16,300 nt of DNA, taken from assembly GCA_002299585.1 (NCBI GenBank), contig DBOE01000054.1, forward strand, positions 1,333 to 17,632, read 5' to 3'. Position 1 is the stretch's first letter. The number at the start of each line of letters is the position of its first letter. Both the position numbers and the translations under genes were made by a program. Positions 1 through 7,648 of this stretch are shown in pieces. The notes under the pieces are model-generated. The model made no database searches. It was not told the origin of the DNA and worked only from the letters and a program-made list of their open reading frames with translations. Origin of the DNA: Hydrogenovibrio sp. UBA654 (GTDB lineage Bacteria > Pseudomonadota > Gammaproteobacteria > Thiomicrospirales > Thiomicrospiraceae).

Positions 1-813
1 GAAGTTGATAACTGGCCAGGAGATCCTGAAGGTTTAACAGGACCTGATTTAATGGAAAGGATGCAAAAACATGCTGAAAAATTTGGTACAGAAATTATCT
101 TTGATCATATTCACACCGCAGAACTAAAAAATAAACCTTTTAAATTAATTGGTGATTCTGCTATTTATACTTGCGATGCCTTAATTATAGCTACTGGAGC
201 TTCAGCCAAATATTTAGGGCTTGAATCAGAAGAAAAATTTAAGGGTAAAGGTGTTTCTGCTTGTGCTACTTGTGACGGTTTCTTTTATCGTAATCAAAAA
301 GTAGCAGTTATAGGCGGTGGTAACACAGCGGTTGAAGAAGCTCTATATTTATCCAATATCGCCGCAGAAGTTACTATAGTACATAGAAGAGATAAATTTG
401 CCTCTGAAAAAATCCTTGCGGATCAATTACTAAATAAAGCTAAAAATGGTAATATAAACATTGAATTTGAACAACAATTAGATGAGGTTTTAGGGGATAA
501 TGTAGGAGTTACAGGTTTACGTTTAAAGAGCTCTAAAACTGGCACTACCAAAGAAATAGATGTAGCTGGTGTGTTTATAGCAATTGGGCATACACCAAAT
601 ACAGGGATTTTTAATGGACAACTTACCATGACTAATGGCTACTTAAAAGTAGCAAGTGGCTTACAAGGTAACGCAACCCAAACCTCAATCAATGGCGTTT
701 TTGCCGCAGGAGATGTAATGGATCAAGTTTATAAACAAGCTATCACTTCTGCTGGAGCTGGATGTATGGCAGCCCTAGATGCTGAAAAATTTTTAGATAA
801 TTTAGAACAATAG
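1..813 (+). CDS. trxB: Thioredoxin reductase, 5'-truncated by window edge
   Basis: This is a flavoprotein that uses NADPH to reduce thioredoxin in the cytoplasm. The reading frame is open from base 1, so the gene starts outside the window; 270 residues are visible against about 320 in the family, and the N-terminal FAD-binding Gly-rich loop is missing. Visible signs are the redox-active CATCDG motif (cysteines at visible residues 88 and 91), the NADPH-binding GGGNTAVEEAL stretch followed by HRRDKF, and the C-terminal FAD motif around AAGDVMD with the usual family ending. The first ATG inside the window (52) is internal and is not the start. All catalytic parts that can be seen are intact. The next gene on the same strand begins 60 bases downstream. 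Identification is secure. Confidence 0.96.
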   Translation, partial: EVDNWPGDPEGLTGPDLMERMQKHAEKFGTEIIFDHIHTAELKNKPFKLIGDSAIYTCDALIIATGASAKYLGLESEEKFKGKGVSACATCDGFFYRNQKVAVIGGGNTAVEEALYLSNIAAEVTIVHRRDKFASEKILADQLLNKAKNGNINIEFEQQLDEVLGDNVGVTGLRLKSSKTGTTKEIDVAGVFIAIGHTPNTGIFNGQLTMTNGYLKVASGLQGNATQTSINGVFAAGDVMDQVYKQAITSAGAGCMAALDAEKFLDNLEQ

Positions 814-843
814 TTTTACCCTAATCCCCCTACATTAAAGAAT

Positions 844-849
844 TATAAT
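844..849 (+). promoter_or_regulatory. Possible -10 element before the FKBP gene
   Basis: A perfect TATAAT lies 24 bases upstream of the FKBP start codon in the 60-bp gap after trxB. No good -35 hexamer lies at 16-18 bp, so this may be chance in AT-rich DNA. If it is used, the FKBP gene has its own start site and is not only read through from trxB. Confidence 0.3.
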
Positions 850-873
850 TTTATATCAATAGGATAATATAAC

Positions 874-1575
874 ATGCAAAAAACTACCCTAGCCCTATCA
901 ATTGCTTTATTATTAAGCACAAATGCAAATGCAGCTACAGAGCTTAAAACAATCACCCAAAAAGCAAGTTATGCTTTAGGTTCTGACTTGGCAAACAATT
1001 TTATTCGACAAGGTGTAGATATTGATTCAAAAGCTCTTCTCGCTGGGCTAGAAGATGTAATGAACAAGAAAAAATTACAGCTCACTGCTAAAGAAATGAG
1101 TGAAGCGGTTAATAATGTTAAAAAAGCAATGGTCGAAAAACAACTTAAAGCCAGAAAAGTTATTGGCGAAAAAAATGCAACTAAAGGTAAAGATTTTTTA
1201 GCTAAAAATAAAAATAAACCAAATGTAAAAACCTTACCTAGTGGTATACAATATATAGTTATATCAACAGGTAAAGGAAATTTTGCTACCGAAGATGATT
1301 ACCTAAGTGCCCATTATAGAGGAACTTTAATTGATGGCACTGAATTCGATAGCTCATATAGTCGAAGTTCACCTATAGAGTTTCAAATGGGCAATGTTAT
1401 TAAAGGCTGGGGCGAAGCTCTCAAAAAAATGAACCCAGGCTCTAAATGGAAAATATTTGTGCCATCTAATTTAGCATATGGTGAAAAAGGTGCTGGTAAA
1501 TCAATCGGCCCAAACGAAACTTTAATTTTTGAAATTGAATTACTAACTATTAGTAAAACAAAAAATGTACACTAA
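874..1575 (+). CDS. FKBP-type peptidyl-prolyl cis-trans isomerase, exported (FkpA/Mip type)
   Basis: This is predicted to be an envelope chaperone that speeds cis-trans isomerisation of X-Pro bonds in the periplasm. The 233-residue product begins with a signal peptide: a short charged start, a hydrophobic core (about 6-15), and an Ala-X-Ala site that predicts cleavage after residue 20. Residues about 24-110 match the helical FKBP N-terminal dimerisation region (ASYALGSDLANNF and a Lys-rich helix). Residues about 122-227 are the FKBP catalytic domain, with HYRGTLIDGTEFDSS, VIKGWGEAL and the LAYGEKGAG loop before a final FEIELL strand. AGGATA about 8-13 bases upstream of the ATG serves as the ribosome site. 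The cleavage site is not preceded by a lipobox cysteine, so it is not a lipoprotein. It could equally be named fkpA, mip or fklB; the sequence alone does not decide. Confidence 0.94.
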   Translation: MQKTTLALSIALLLSTNANAATELKTITQKASYALGSDLANNFIRQGVDIDSKALLAGLEDVMNKKKLQLTAKEMSEAVNNVKKAMVEKQLKARKVIGEKNATKGKDFLAKNKNKPNVKTLPSGIQYIVISTGKGNFATEDDYLSAHYRGTLIDGTEFDSSYSRSSPIEFQMGNVIKGWGEALKKMNPGSKWKIFVPSNLAYGEKGAGKSIGPNETLIFEIELLTISKTKNVH

Positions 1576-1583
1576 GTAAGCAG

Positions 1584-1871
1584 ATGAAATCAATGAGATT
1601 AATCCTTATTGTTTATGGGATCATACTTTTATTAGGTCTTATCTCAATGCTAACTAAAATTCACTATTTTGCTAACATCGCAGGTTTTATTGCTGCGGTT
1701 GGCTTTATGTTAGTATTTTTTAAAGATGTCCCAAAAACCTTAACCTTAGATGAAAAGGGAGAACTTAATAAATTTAAAAAATACTGGTATTTTGTATTTA
1801 GTTTTGGAGTTTTTTTTAGTCTACTATTTGGTAGCCTATGGAATAACCAGATGGGTGGTATGGCATCTTAA
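1584..1871 (+). CDS. Small membrane protein of unknown function
   Basis: I do not recognise the family. The 95-residue product has three likely membrane helices (about residues 5-24, 29-46 and 69-88). A charged loop rich in Lys, Glu and Asp lies between the second and third, and the tail is short and Gly/Met-rich. It starts 8 bases after the FKBP stop codon, so it is probably co-transcribed with that gene. The ribosome site is weak (GTAAGCAG), and a second in-frame ATG lies three codons later at 1593. The third helix is encoded across a T8 run (1811-1818) that keeps the frame. It is likely a real inner-membrane protein because it is well placed, uninterrupted and strongly hydrophobic, but its function cannot be given. 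Confidence 0.7.
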   Translation: MKSMRLILIVYGIILLLGLISMLTKIHYFANIAGFIAAVGFMLVFFKDVPKTLTLDEKGELNKFKKYWYFVFSFGVFFSLLFGSLWNNQMGGMAS

Positions 1872-1896
1872 GGAGGCACTTAACAACTACTACTTC

Positions 1897-1924
1897 TTGA
1901 ACTTAAAATCCATAAATAGATAAA
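1897..1924 (+). promoter_or_regulatory. Possible promoter for the RecJ-like gene
   Basis: TTGAAC (1897-1902) is separated by 16 bp from GATAAA (1919-1924), a plausible sigma-70 pair about 50 bases before the chosen ATG at 1974. The match is moderate and the region is AT-rich, so confidence is low. Confidence 0.28.
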
Positions 1925-1973
1925 ACCATGATAGACTTATTTCCTTAATAAAAACTTGATAAATATTAAAATA

Positions 1974-3800
1974 ATGACACTTAATAAGCAAGATTCTACC
2001 ACTTTAATAAAACCAAAAGAAGCTACCATCGTTCAAAGAGCTGTTTCTAATAAAATCAAAAATCTTGCCCTACAACTGAATTTAACTAACTTGCAAGCAA
2101 CCATTGTAGCCGGCAGATTATCTGAAGAGCAAGTTACTCAAGAAAATACGGATGCTAATTTAGAATTACTAGATAAAATAATAAACCCTAAACTTGCTCA
2201 TTTACAGCACCCCAACCTATTAAAAAACTCTACTCAAGCTGCCTCTATTATTGCTGATGCGATAGAGTCAAATGGCAAAATTGTTTTAGCTACGGACTAC
2301 GATACTGATGGTGTAACCTCTGCATGGATTGCCAATCGTGCCTTGGTAAGCTACTTTAATGTAGCAAAAGAAAGACTGGTTCAAGTTTTAGGCAATCGTA
2401 AAATAGGCTATGGAATAACTGATGAAGTTGTTGATAGAATTTTAGCTATTGATGATCCTATCGATTTAGTTATTTCTGCTGACCAAGGTTCAAGCGATGA
2501 GCCAAGAATTAAAAAGTTGAAAGATAACAATATTGCTGTTTGTGTAACTGACCATCACCAAATACCTGTTGAAGGAACTCCTAAAAGTGCAGTTTGTACG
2601 GTTAATCCGCAACAAGATGGCTGTGAATACGATAACTGTGTAGCAGGCTGTTTTGTTATTTTCTTAGTTATGACTCAGGTAAGAATAGAGTTAATTAATC
2701 GTGGCTATCTTAATGAAAATTCCCCAAGATTAAAAGAGCTTACTTCTAGCGTAGCACTAGGTACTGTCGCCGATAGTGTAAGTTTAAAAAGCATTAATAA
2801 TAGAGCCATTATCAAAGCTGGCTTAAATGTCATTAACAAGTTTGAAGATGTTAGTTGGCAAGCTATACACGCACTAAATAGTAATAATGAACAACCTATT
2901 AATGCAGAATATTTAGGCTTTCAAGTAGCCACCAGAATTAACGCGGCTAGCCGTGTTAGTGATGTTATGACCGCATTTGATTTTTTAAATGCCGATAGTT
3001 TCCATGACGCTCAAAATCATCTAGACCAATTAAATTTAGATAATCTAAATCGTCGTGAACAACAATCCTCAATGCTAGAGCAAGCCAAAATATTTGCTAA
3101 AAATATCTTCTATGAAGGTAAATATAGTATGACTATTAAGATGGACGGGAATGCTGGCATTCAAGGAATTATAGCCTCTAGTATTGGTGAAAAATACGGC
3201 TTGCCTACTATTGCAATGACTGATTTAAAAGACGGTTTTTTAGCTGGTAGTGGTAGAGGAATTGTCTCTACAATTGACTTAAGGCAAGCCTTTCAAGATA
3301 TGTCTGAGCAAAAACCTGATTTATTTAAGTCAATGGGTGGGCATAAAGGTGCTGTTGGCTGTATGATTCCTGTTGAGTTTTTTGATGATTTTAGTGAGTT
3401 ATTTGAGCAAACTATCCAACAACAAATAGGTAACTCTTCTCCTAAATTAACCTTAGAAACAGATGGTGAATTAGCTGACTGGCAACTAGAAACTTCTTTA
3501 ATTAATGAGTTAAATCAATTAGAACCCTATGGTAGAGAGTGGGAAAAACCATTATTTTCTGGTAATTTTTTTGTAGAAAAAATTAAAACTGTAGGTAAAG
3601 ATAAAAACCATCTTTCATTACAGTTATATTTAGAAAATTCTAGTAAATCTTTAAATGCTATTTATTTTAATTGTGTACAAAATGGACAAGTACCATTTAA
3701 TGTTAATGATGAAATTCAATGTGCCTACCAACCTAGTTTAAATACCTATTTTGGCAAAACAAGTTTACAACTAAAAATTCAAACTGCCAAAAAACTGTAA
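1974..3800 (+). CDS. RecJ-like DHH/DHHA1-family phosphoesterase (putative 5'-3' single-strand DNA exonuclease)
   Basis: The motifs of the RecJ branch of DHH phosphoesterases are all present: motif I DYDTDGVTS, motif II with the ADQG Asp, motif III TDHH, motif IV ALGTVADSV, then RINAASR, and a DHHA1 part with GSGRG and MGGHKGAVG. A C-terminal OB-like part carries LEPYGREWEKPLFSG. Known RecJ proteins degrade 5' single-stranded ends in recombination and mismatch repair using Mn/Mg at the Asp/His cluster. The segment SADQGSSDEPRIKKL and the VAGC segment after motif III differ from canonical RecJ (usually DNG, then a LAGVGVAFYL-like stretch). They resemble, from memory, a separate RecJ-paralogue family annotated as DHH family phosphoesterase, so no symbol is given. 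I chose ATG 1974 (608 residues). A TTG at 1956 would add six residues, and neither start has a clear ribosome site. Confidence 0.85.
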   Translation: MTLNKQDSTTLIKPKEATIVQRAVSNKIKNLALQLNLTNLQATIVAGRLSEEQVTQENTDANLELLDKIINPKLAHLQHPNLLKNSTQAASIIADAIESNGKIVLATDYDTDGVTSAWIANRALVSYFNVAKERLVQVLGNRKIGYGITDEVVDRILAIDDPIDLVISADQGSSDEPRIKKLKDNNIAVCVTDHHQIPVEGTPKSAVCTVNPQQDGCEYDNCVAGCFVIFLVMTQVRIELINRGYLNENSPRLKELTSSVALGTVADSVSLKSINNRAIIKAGLNVINKFEDVSWQAIHALNSNNEQPINAEYLGFQVATRINAASRVSDVMTAFDFLNADSFHDAQNHLDQLNLDNLNRREQQSSMLEQAKIFAKNIFYEGKYSMTIKMDGNAGIQGIIASSIGEKYGLPTIAMTDLKDGFLAGSGRGIVSTIDLRQAFQDMSEQKPDLFKSMGGHKGAVGCMIPVEFFDDFSELFEQTIQQQIGNSSPKLTLETDGELADWQLETSLINELNQLEPYGREWEKPLFSGNFFVEKIKTVGKDKNHLSLQLYLENSSKSLNAIYFNCVQNGQVPFNVNDEIQCAYQPSLNTYFGKTSLQLKIQTAKKL

Positions 3801-5276
3801 TTAACTCAAAAACTTAATTATTTCTGCTTCAATCTCTGTTTTATTAATTACAGCTTTTTGAGTGATTTTTTTATTAAATAGCTCTAGTATTTGTGGGGCA
3901 ATAGTTATATTAGCTATTACAGAAATTTTATTCAATGCATCAATATCATGCTCAAAATCTTCACCAGTTAGTGCTTTTGCAATCACTGGTGAAAACTTTG
4001 TCCATTCGGCCGTTGAATAGGCAATGGTTTTAAGAGATTTATCTGTACGGCAAGTATCATAGGCTTTAAAACAGGTTGCCGTATGTGGGCACATTAAGTA
4101 ATTGGACTGGAAAGCTTGTTTTATATATTCAAGACCCTCATCATCTGAACAATAATCAGCGGCAAATGTTTTTTGAATACTTGTTAACTCCGCTTCAGTT
4201 AATTGATAATATTTTTCAGTATCTAGCTGTTGCATTAATTGCTTAGTTCTATCCGCGCCAAACATATCAAATAAAATTCTTTCTATATTTGATGACTTTA
4301 AAATATCCATAGCTGGTGAAGTAGTTGAGATTACTTTTAAGTTTCTTAAATCATAACTACCAGTATTAATAAATTTAGTTAGTACATTATTACTATTAGA
4401 AGCTATATGAATTTGCTTAACTGGCAAACCCATTTTTTTAGCATAATACCCTCCTAGAGCATTACCAAAATTGCCACTTGGTACATTCAAATAAACCTCT
4501 TCACCCATTGCTATTTGATTATTTTTTACTAGTTCTAAGTAGCTATAAATATGATAAATAGTTTGGAAAATAATTCGCCCAAAATTTACAGAATTAGCCG
4601 CAGATAATGAAATATGTTGTCGCTTTAAGGTTGCATTAAATTTTTCAGAAGTTAGTAGGTTTTTCAAGGCAGTTTGAGCATCATCAAAATCACCGTGAAT
4701 ACTTATTACTTTCAAATTATCAGCATCTTCGGTGACCATTTGTAATCGCTGAACATCAGAAGTTCCTCCATCAGGGTATAAGCAGACTACTTGCACATTC
4801 TTTTTGTTTTTAAAGGTTTCAAGTGCCGCAGGCCCAGTATCGCCACTAGTGGCGGCTAGAATTAAATATTTTTCATTTCTTTGTTCAGCAACCGCTGATA
4901 AAACTTTACCGAATGGTTGCAATGCCATATCTTTAAAAGCTCTGGTTGGCCCATGATAAAGCTCACTTACAAACAAATCATCATATACTTTTACCACTGG
5001 CACAGGGTTAGTCGCATCGTCAAATCCATCATATAAATCTAAGGCATCAGTAATTACTTCATCATTAATATCTATTTCAAAAGCGGTTAATACATCTTTA
5101 GCTAATTTTTTATAATTTGAATTAATATGTTGGTTAAAAAACTCTAAACTAAAACAAGGTAATGATTCTGGAGAATAAACCCCTCCAAAAGAAGACATAG
5201 GGCTAAGAATAGCCTGTGAGAAAGTAATTGCTATGGCTTTTTCACCATCATTACCACGGGTTTCAATAAAATTCAT
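3801..5276 (-). CDS. thrC: Threonine synthase
   Basis: This PLP enzyme converts O-phosphohomoserine to threonine and phosphate, the last step of threonine synthesis. The 491-residue product has the N-terminal family signature with TRG near residue 6. The PLP lysine lies in HGPTRAFKDMALQ (Lys115), the phosphate-holding loop is SGDTG (144-148), and the Ser/Asn-rich SLSAANSVNFGR segment and GNFGNALGGYYAKKMGLP are both present. This is the longer proteobacterial form rather than the roughly 430-residue E. coli form. It is the last gene of the alaC-hom-rpfE-like-thrC operon and starts 11 bases after the preceding stop. Hom, two genes upstream, supplies the pathway precursor; a homoserine kinase is needed in between and is not in this window. 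Its TAA directly abuts the RecJ-like gene's stop on the other strand, leaving no room for a conventional terminator. Confidence 0.97.
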   Translation of the reverse strand: MNFIETRGNDGEKAIAITFSQAILSPMSSFGGVYSPESLPCFSLEFFNQHINSNYKKLAKDVLTAFEIDINDEVITDALDLYDGFDDATNPVPVVKVYDDLFVSELYHGPTRAFKDMALQPFGKVLSAVAEQRNEKYLILAATSGDTGPAALETFKNKKNVQVVCLYPDGGTSDVQRLQMVTEDADNLKVISIHGDFDDAQTALKNLLTSEKFNATLKRQHISLSAANSVNFGRIIFQTIYHIYSYLELVKNNQIAMGEEVYLNVPSGNFGNALGGYYAKKMGLPVKQIHIASNSNNVLTKFINTGSYDLRNLKVISTTSPAMDILKSSNIERILFDMFGADRTKQLMQQLDTEKYYQLTEAELTSIQKTFAADYCSDDEGLEYIKQAFQSNYLMCPHTATCFKAYDTCRTDKSLKTIAYSTAEWTKFSPVIAKALTGEDFEHDIDALNKISVIANITIAPQILELFNKKITQKAVINKTEIEAEIIKFLS

Positions 5277-5287
5277 AGCATTAATAC

Positions 5288-5512
5288 CTAGTTAAATTTT
5301 TGGATTGGTTTATTAAATCGCCAAAAACGCTTTAGCAATTTTGGGGTTAAGTGATAGCGTTTTTCCATACCCAAATCAATTAATAAGGAATCTATTTTAC
5401 CTGTTTTTAGCTGTTGATATAAAGGTTCAAACCAAAGTTTATCTAACTTAACTAAACTCTCAATCCATTCTTGTTCATTCAAGTTTTCCAAATTTTGACT
5501 AACAGAGTCCAA
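5288..5512 (-). pseudogene. Displaced C-terminal part of the RpfE-like protein
   Basis: This frame carries the C-terminal end of the family to which the upstream 269-residue frame belongs: an EWIESLVKLDKLWFEPLYQQL segment, then a GKIDSLLIDLG stretch, and a final LLKRFWRFNKP motif near the stop. The family ends in just such a WFxPL...RFWR segment. The only local start codon is a TTG at 5512 and no ribosome site precedes it, so it is unlikely to be translated as an independent 74-residue protein. Its frame is open upstream through the G13 tract. Adding one G there, or removing two, joins it to the upstream frame as one 346-residue protein (for +1). It is therefore an out-of-frame gene end rather than a separate gene. 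Confidence 0.85.
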
Positions 5513-5517
5513 ACAAA

Positions 5518-6327
5518 TTAAATCATGTTCCCCCCCCCCCCCTGTTGATAGAGATTATATATTTCATAGCTTTTACTTTCTTCAAACAGCTTAGATTTTG
5601 TTTGTTTGGCTAAACCTTGTAAATAAATATTATTTGAATGGATAGTGCAGTTTTCTCTAAGTTTAATATTTGCAGAATCTAGTTTACCCTCTGCCCATGC
5701 CCAAACACTATTTATCTCTGGTAAGTTCTGCTCTCGACGAGCTTCATTAACAGGATGTGTATAAAATAACATTTGAGTTTCGTTTAACAATTTCTTCCAA
5801 TAGGTAGCAGCATTACCTTTTGGATAAGCATCATCAAGAGGTTTATAAGCTAAGTCTTCAATTGAAGTAGTTTGCACATCAACTTCTTGTGCTATATTTA
5901 AAAACCAGCTATCTTTGCTAGCATATTCTAACTGCACATTTTCTACTGCAAAATGTTGATTAAATGCATCTAGCAAATCCCTTGATTCCTGTTCGCTAAT
6001 ATTTAAATCCTTAGCAGGAATTAAAATTAGTGAATCCCTATCAGCAATAAGTTGTACAGGATCTAACTTTATCCAAAACTTGCTTAAATCAGCTTTTGCC
6101 AGCTCTATACTAGCCAATAGCGGGGCAATCGGTAAGGTTACTGGCTGATGGAATAGGTAACTAGCGGTTTGATAAAAATCTTGTCGTGGTTTTTTTGCTA
6201 AAACATCTGCTTTGGATAATAAACCACTTAACCAAGGTAATTTAATACTTTTTAATTGCTCACTTGCCTGTTCAAGCCTAGATGAATGTAAAAGTTGAGG
6301 AATCCAAAAGGTAACCGACTTTGACAT
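5518..6327 (-). CDS. RpfE-like conserved protein, C-terminally truncated by a G-tract frameshift
   Basis: The 269-residue frame matches a proteobacterial family often annotated as regulatory protein RpfE or, misleadingly, as a phosphoglycerate mutase relative. The biochemical role is not established. Family features seen are FWIPQLL at the start, LPIAPLLAS, the strongly conserved DPVQLIADRDSLIL, NQHF, and LLNETQMLFYTHPVNEARR followed by LPEINSVWAWAEG. The frame ends in YQQGGGGNMI, an artificial tail produced by reading into a 13-base G run. The true C-terminus lies in another frame at 5288-5512. The start ATG lies 4 bases after the hom stop, so it is a mid-operon gene between hom and thrC. 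As written, the protein would lack about 75 residues. Whether it is decayed, phase-variable or a sequencing miscall cannot be decided here. Confidence 0.87.
   Translation of the reverse strand: MSKSVTFWIPQLLHSSRLEQASEQLKSIKLPWLSGLLSKADVLAKKPRQDFYQTASYLFHQPVTLPIAPLLASIELAKADLSKFWIKLDPVQLIADRDSLILIPAKDLNISEQESRDLLDAFNQHFAVENVQLEYASKDSWFLNIAQEVDVQTTSIEDLAYKPLDDAYPKGNAATYWKKLLNETQMLFYTHPVNEARREQNLPEINSVWAWAEGKLDSANIKLRENCTIHSNNIYLQGLAKQTKSKLFEESKSYEIYNLYQQGGGGNMI
5530..5542 (-). repeat. G13 homopolymer (coding strand) at the RpfE-like frameshift
   Basis: Thirteen C on the plus strand read as 13 G in the gene. With 13, translation gives four Gly, then Asn-Met-Ile and a stop. With 12, the frame stops at a TGA just after the tract. 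Only lengths of 11 or 14 (remainder 2 on division by 3) give the full-length protein. The tract lies between two conserved blocks, probably in a surface linker. Confidence 0.97.
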
Positions 6328-6331
6328 TTTA

Positions 6332-7648
6332 CTACTCTAGAGAATCTATTCTTATGCGTTGAATTTCGCCATCAATATCTTTAAATGAAGCCAGTTTCTC
6401 TAGCAGTTTATTTATTGATGATTCCTTAACTTTATTGGTTAATATAACTAGCGTTGCATCATTTTTATTAGTAGAGCAAGGCTCTTGATGTAAGTTATCA
6501 ATGCTAATATTGCTATCTGACATCATTTTGGTTATTGTCGCCAATACACCTTTTTTATCCTTTGCAAAACATCTTAGGTAGTGATGGCATTCAATTTCTG
6601 TAATATCTATTACTGGCTCTACTTTAAGAGAATTTAAAGCAAAACCTAATCCTGATACTCTGTCTTGAGGAGGTTGTTCTAAACCACGGATAATATCAAT
6701 AATATCTGCAACAACCGCACTAGCTGTTGGACCTGCCCCTGCTCCTGCCCCATAATACATGGTTGTGCCAACACTATCACCATTTACCATCACCGCATTC
6801 ATTACCCCATCTACATTAGCGATTAATGCCGAATTTGGTACAAGAGTTGGGTGTACTCGCAAGGAAAACCCATCTTTAGTACGACTAGCTAATCCCAAGT
6901 GTTTAATTTGATAACCCAATTGTTGGGCAAAAGTTATATCTTCAGCAGTAATTTTAGAAATACCTTCGGTATATATTTTAGAAAATTGTAGCTTAATACC
7001 AAAAGCAATAGAGGCAAGAATAGTTAACTTATGAGCAGCGTCAATCCCTTCTACATCAAAGGTTGGGTCAGCTTCTGCATAACCTAAATCTTGTGCTACT
7101 TTTAAAACCTTGCCAAAATCTGCATTAGGCTGTTTCATTTCACTAAGGATATAGTTACCAGTGCCATTAATAATCCCAGCAACCCAGTTTATTTTATTAG
7201 CAGACAACCCTTCTCTAATAGCTTTTACAACAGGTATTCCACCAGCTATTGCCGCTTCATAAGCAATTACTACATTATTTTTAGCTGCCTCAGCAAACAA
7301 CTCATTACCCTGCTCTGCGATTAAAGCTTTATTAGCAGTTACTATATGTTTTTTATTAGCAATTGCGATTTCAAAACATTCTTTCGCTAGACTAGTACCA
7401 CCCATCAACTCAACCACAATATCAACATCAGGGTTATTTACTACATCTAAAGGATTCGTGGTTATTTTAATTCCAGAGGTATCCACAGCCCTTTTCTTAG
7501 TCAAATTTCTTAAGGCAATCTGCTCAATAACTATAGTAGTATGCCTACCTAAACGGCGTTCAATTTCTTTGATGGTATTGTTAATAATGCCAACTGTGCC
7601 GCCACCTACTGTGCCAAAACCTAATATTCCCAATCTTATTTTTTTCAT
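6332..7648 (-). CDS. hom: Homoserine dehydrogenase
   Basis: This enzyme reduces L-aspartate semialdehyde to homoserine with NAD(P)H, feeding threonine and methionine synthesis. The 438 residues are a typical length for the stand-alone enzyme with a regulatory tail. The Rossmann nucleotide-binding loop GFGTVGGGTVG lies at about residues 10-20. The catalytic region has TANKALIAEQG and NGTGNYIL (161-168), then GYAEADPTFDVEGIDAAHK (189-207) with the substrate Glu/Asp residues and catalytic Lys. A C-terminal ACT domain (about 355-430, VLATITKMMSDSNISI) probably mediates feedback inhibition by threonine. There is no fused aspartate kinase. Its ATG overlaps the alaC stop codon (ATGA), which points to translational coupling, and the RpfE-like gene follows 4 bases after its stop. 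Confidence 0.97.
   Translation of the reverse strand: MKKIRLGILGFGTVGGGTVGIINNTIKEIERRLGRHTTIVIEQIALRNLTKKRAVDTSGIKITTNPLDVVNNPDVDIVVELMGGTSLAKECFEIAIANKKHIVTANKALIAEQGNELFAEAAKNNVVIAYEAAIAGGIPVVKAIREGLSANKINWVAGIINGTGNYILSEMKQPNADFGKVLKVAQDLGYAEADPTFDVEGIDAAHKLTILASIAFGIKLQFSKIYTEGISKITAEDITFAQQLGYQIKHLGLASRTKDGFSLRVHPTLVPNSALIANVDGVMNAVMVNGDSVGTTMYYGAGAGAGPTASAVVADIIDIIRGLEQPPQDRVSGLGFALNSLKVEPVIDITEIECHHYLRCFAKDKKGVLATITKMMSDSNISIDNLHQEPCSTNKNDATLVILTNKVKESSINKLLEKLASFKDIDGEIQRIRIDSLE

Noticed and set aside
1811..1818. T8 run in the small membrane protein as another frameshift site
   Set aside because: The frame is intact across it and ends at a plausible C-terminus; T-rich runs are expected in AT-rich genes coding Phe-rich membrane helices.
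5288..5512. Separate small 74-residue gene between thrC and the RpfE-like gene
   Set aside because: It starts with TTG without a ribosome site, and its content is the conserved C-terminal end of the upstream protein's family; it is an out-of-frame continuation.
1974..6327. Xanthomonas-type rpf quorum-sensing cluster, suggested by recJ-like and rpfE-like genes nearby
   Set aside because: No rpfF, rpfC or rpfG gene is present, the two genes are on opposite strands with thrC between them, and the RecJ-like protein looks like a paralogue. The RpfE-like gene belongs to the amino-acid operon by layout.
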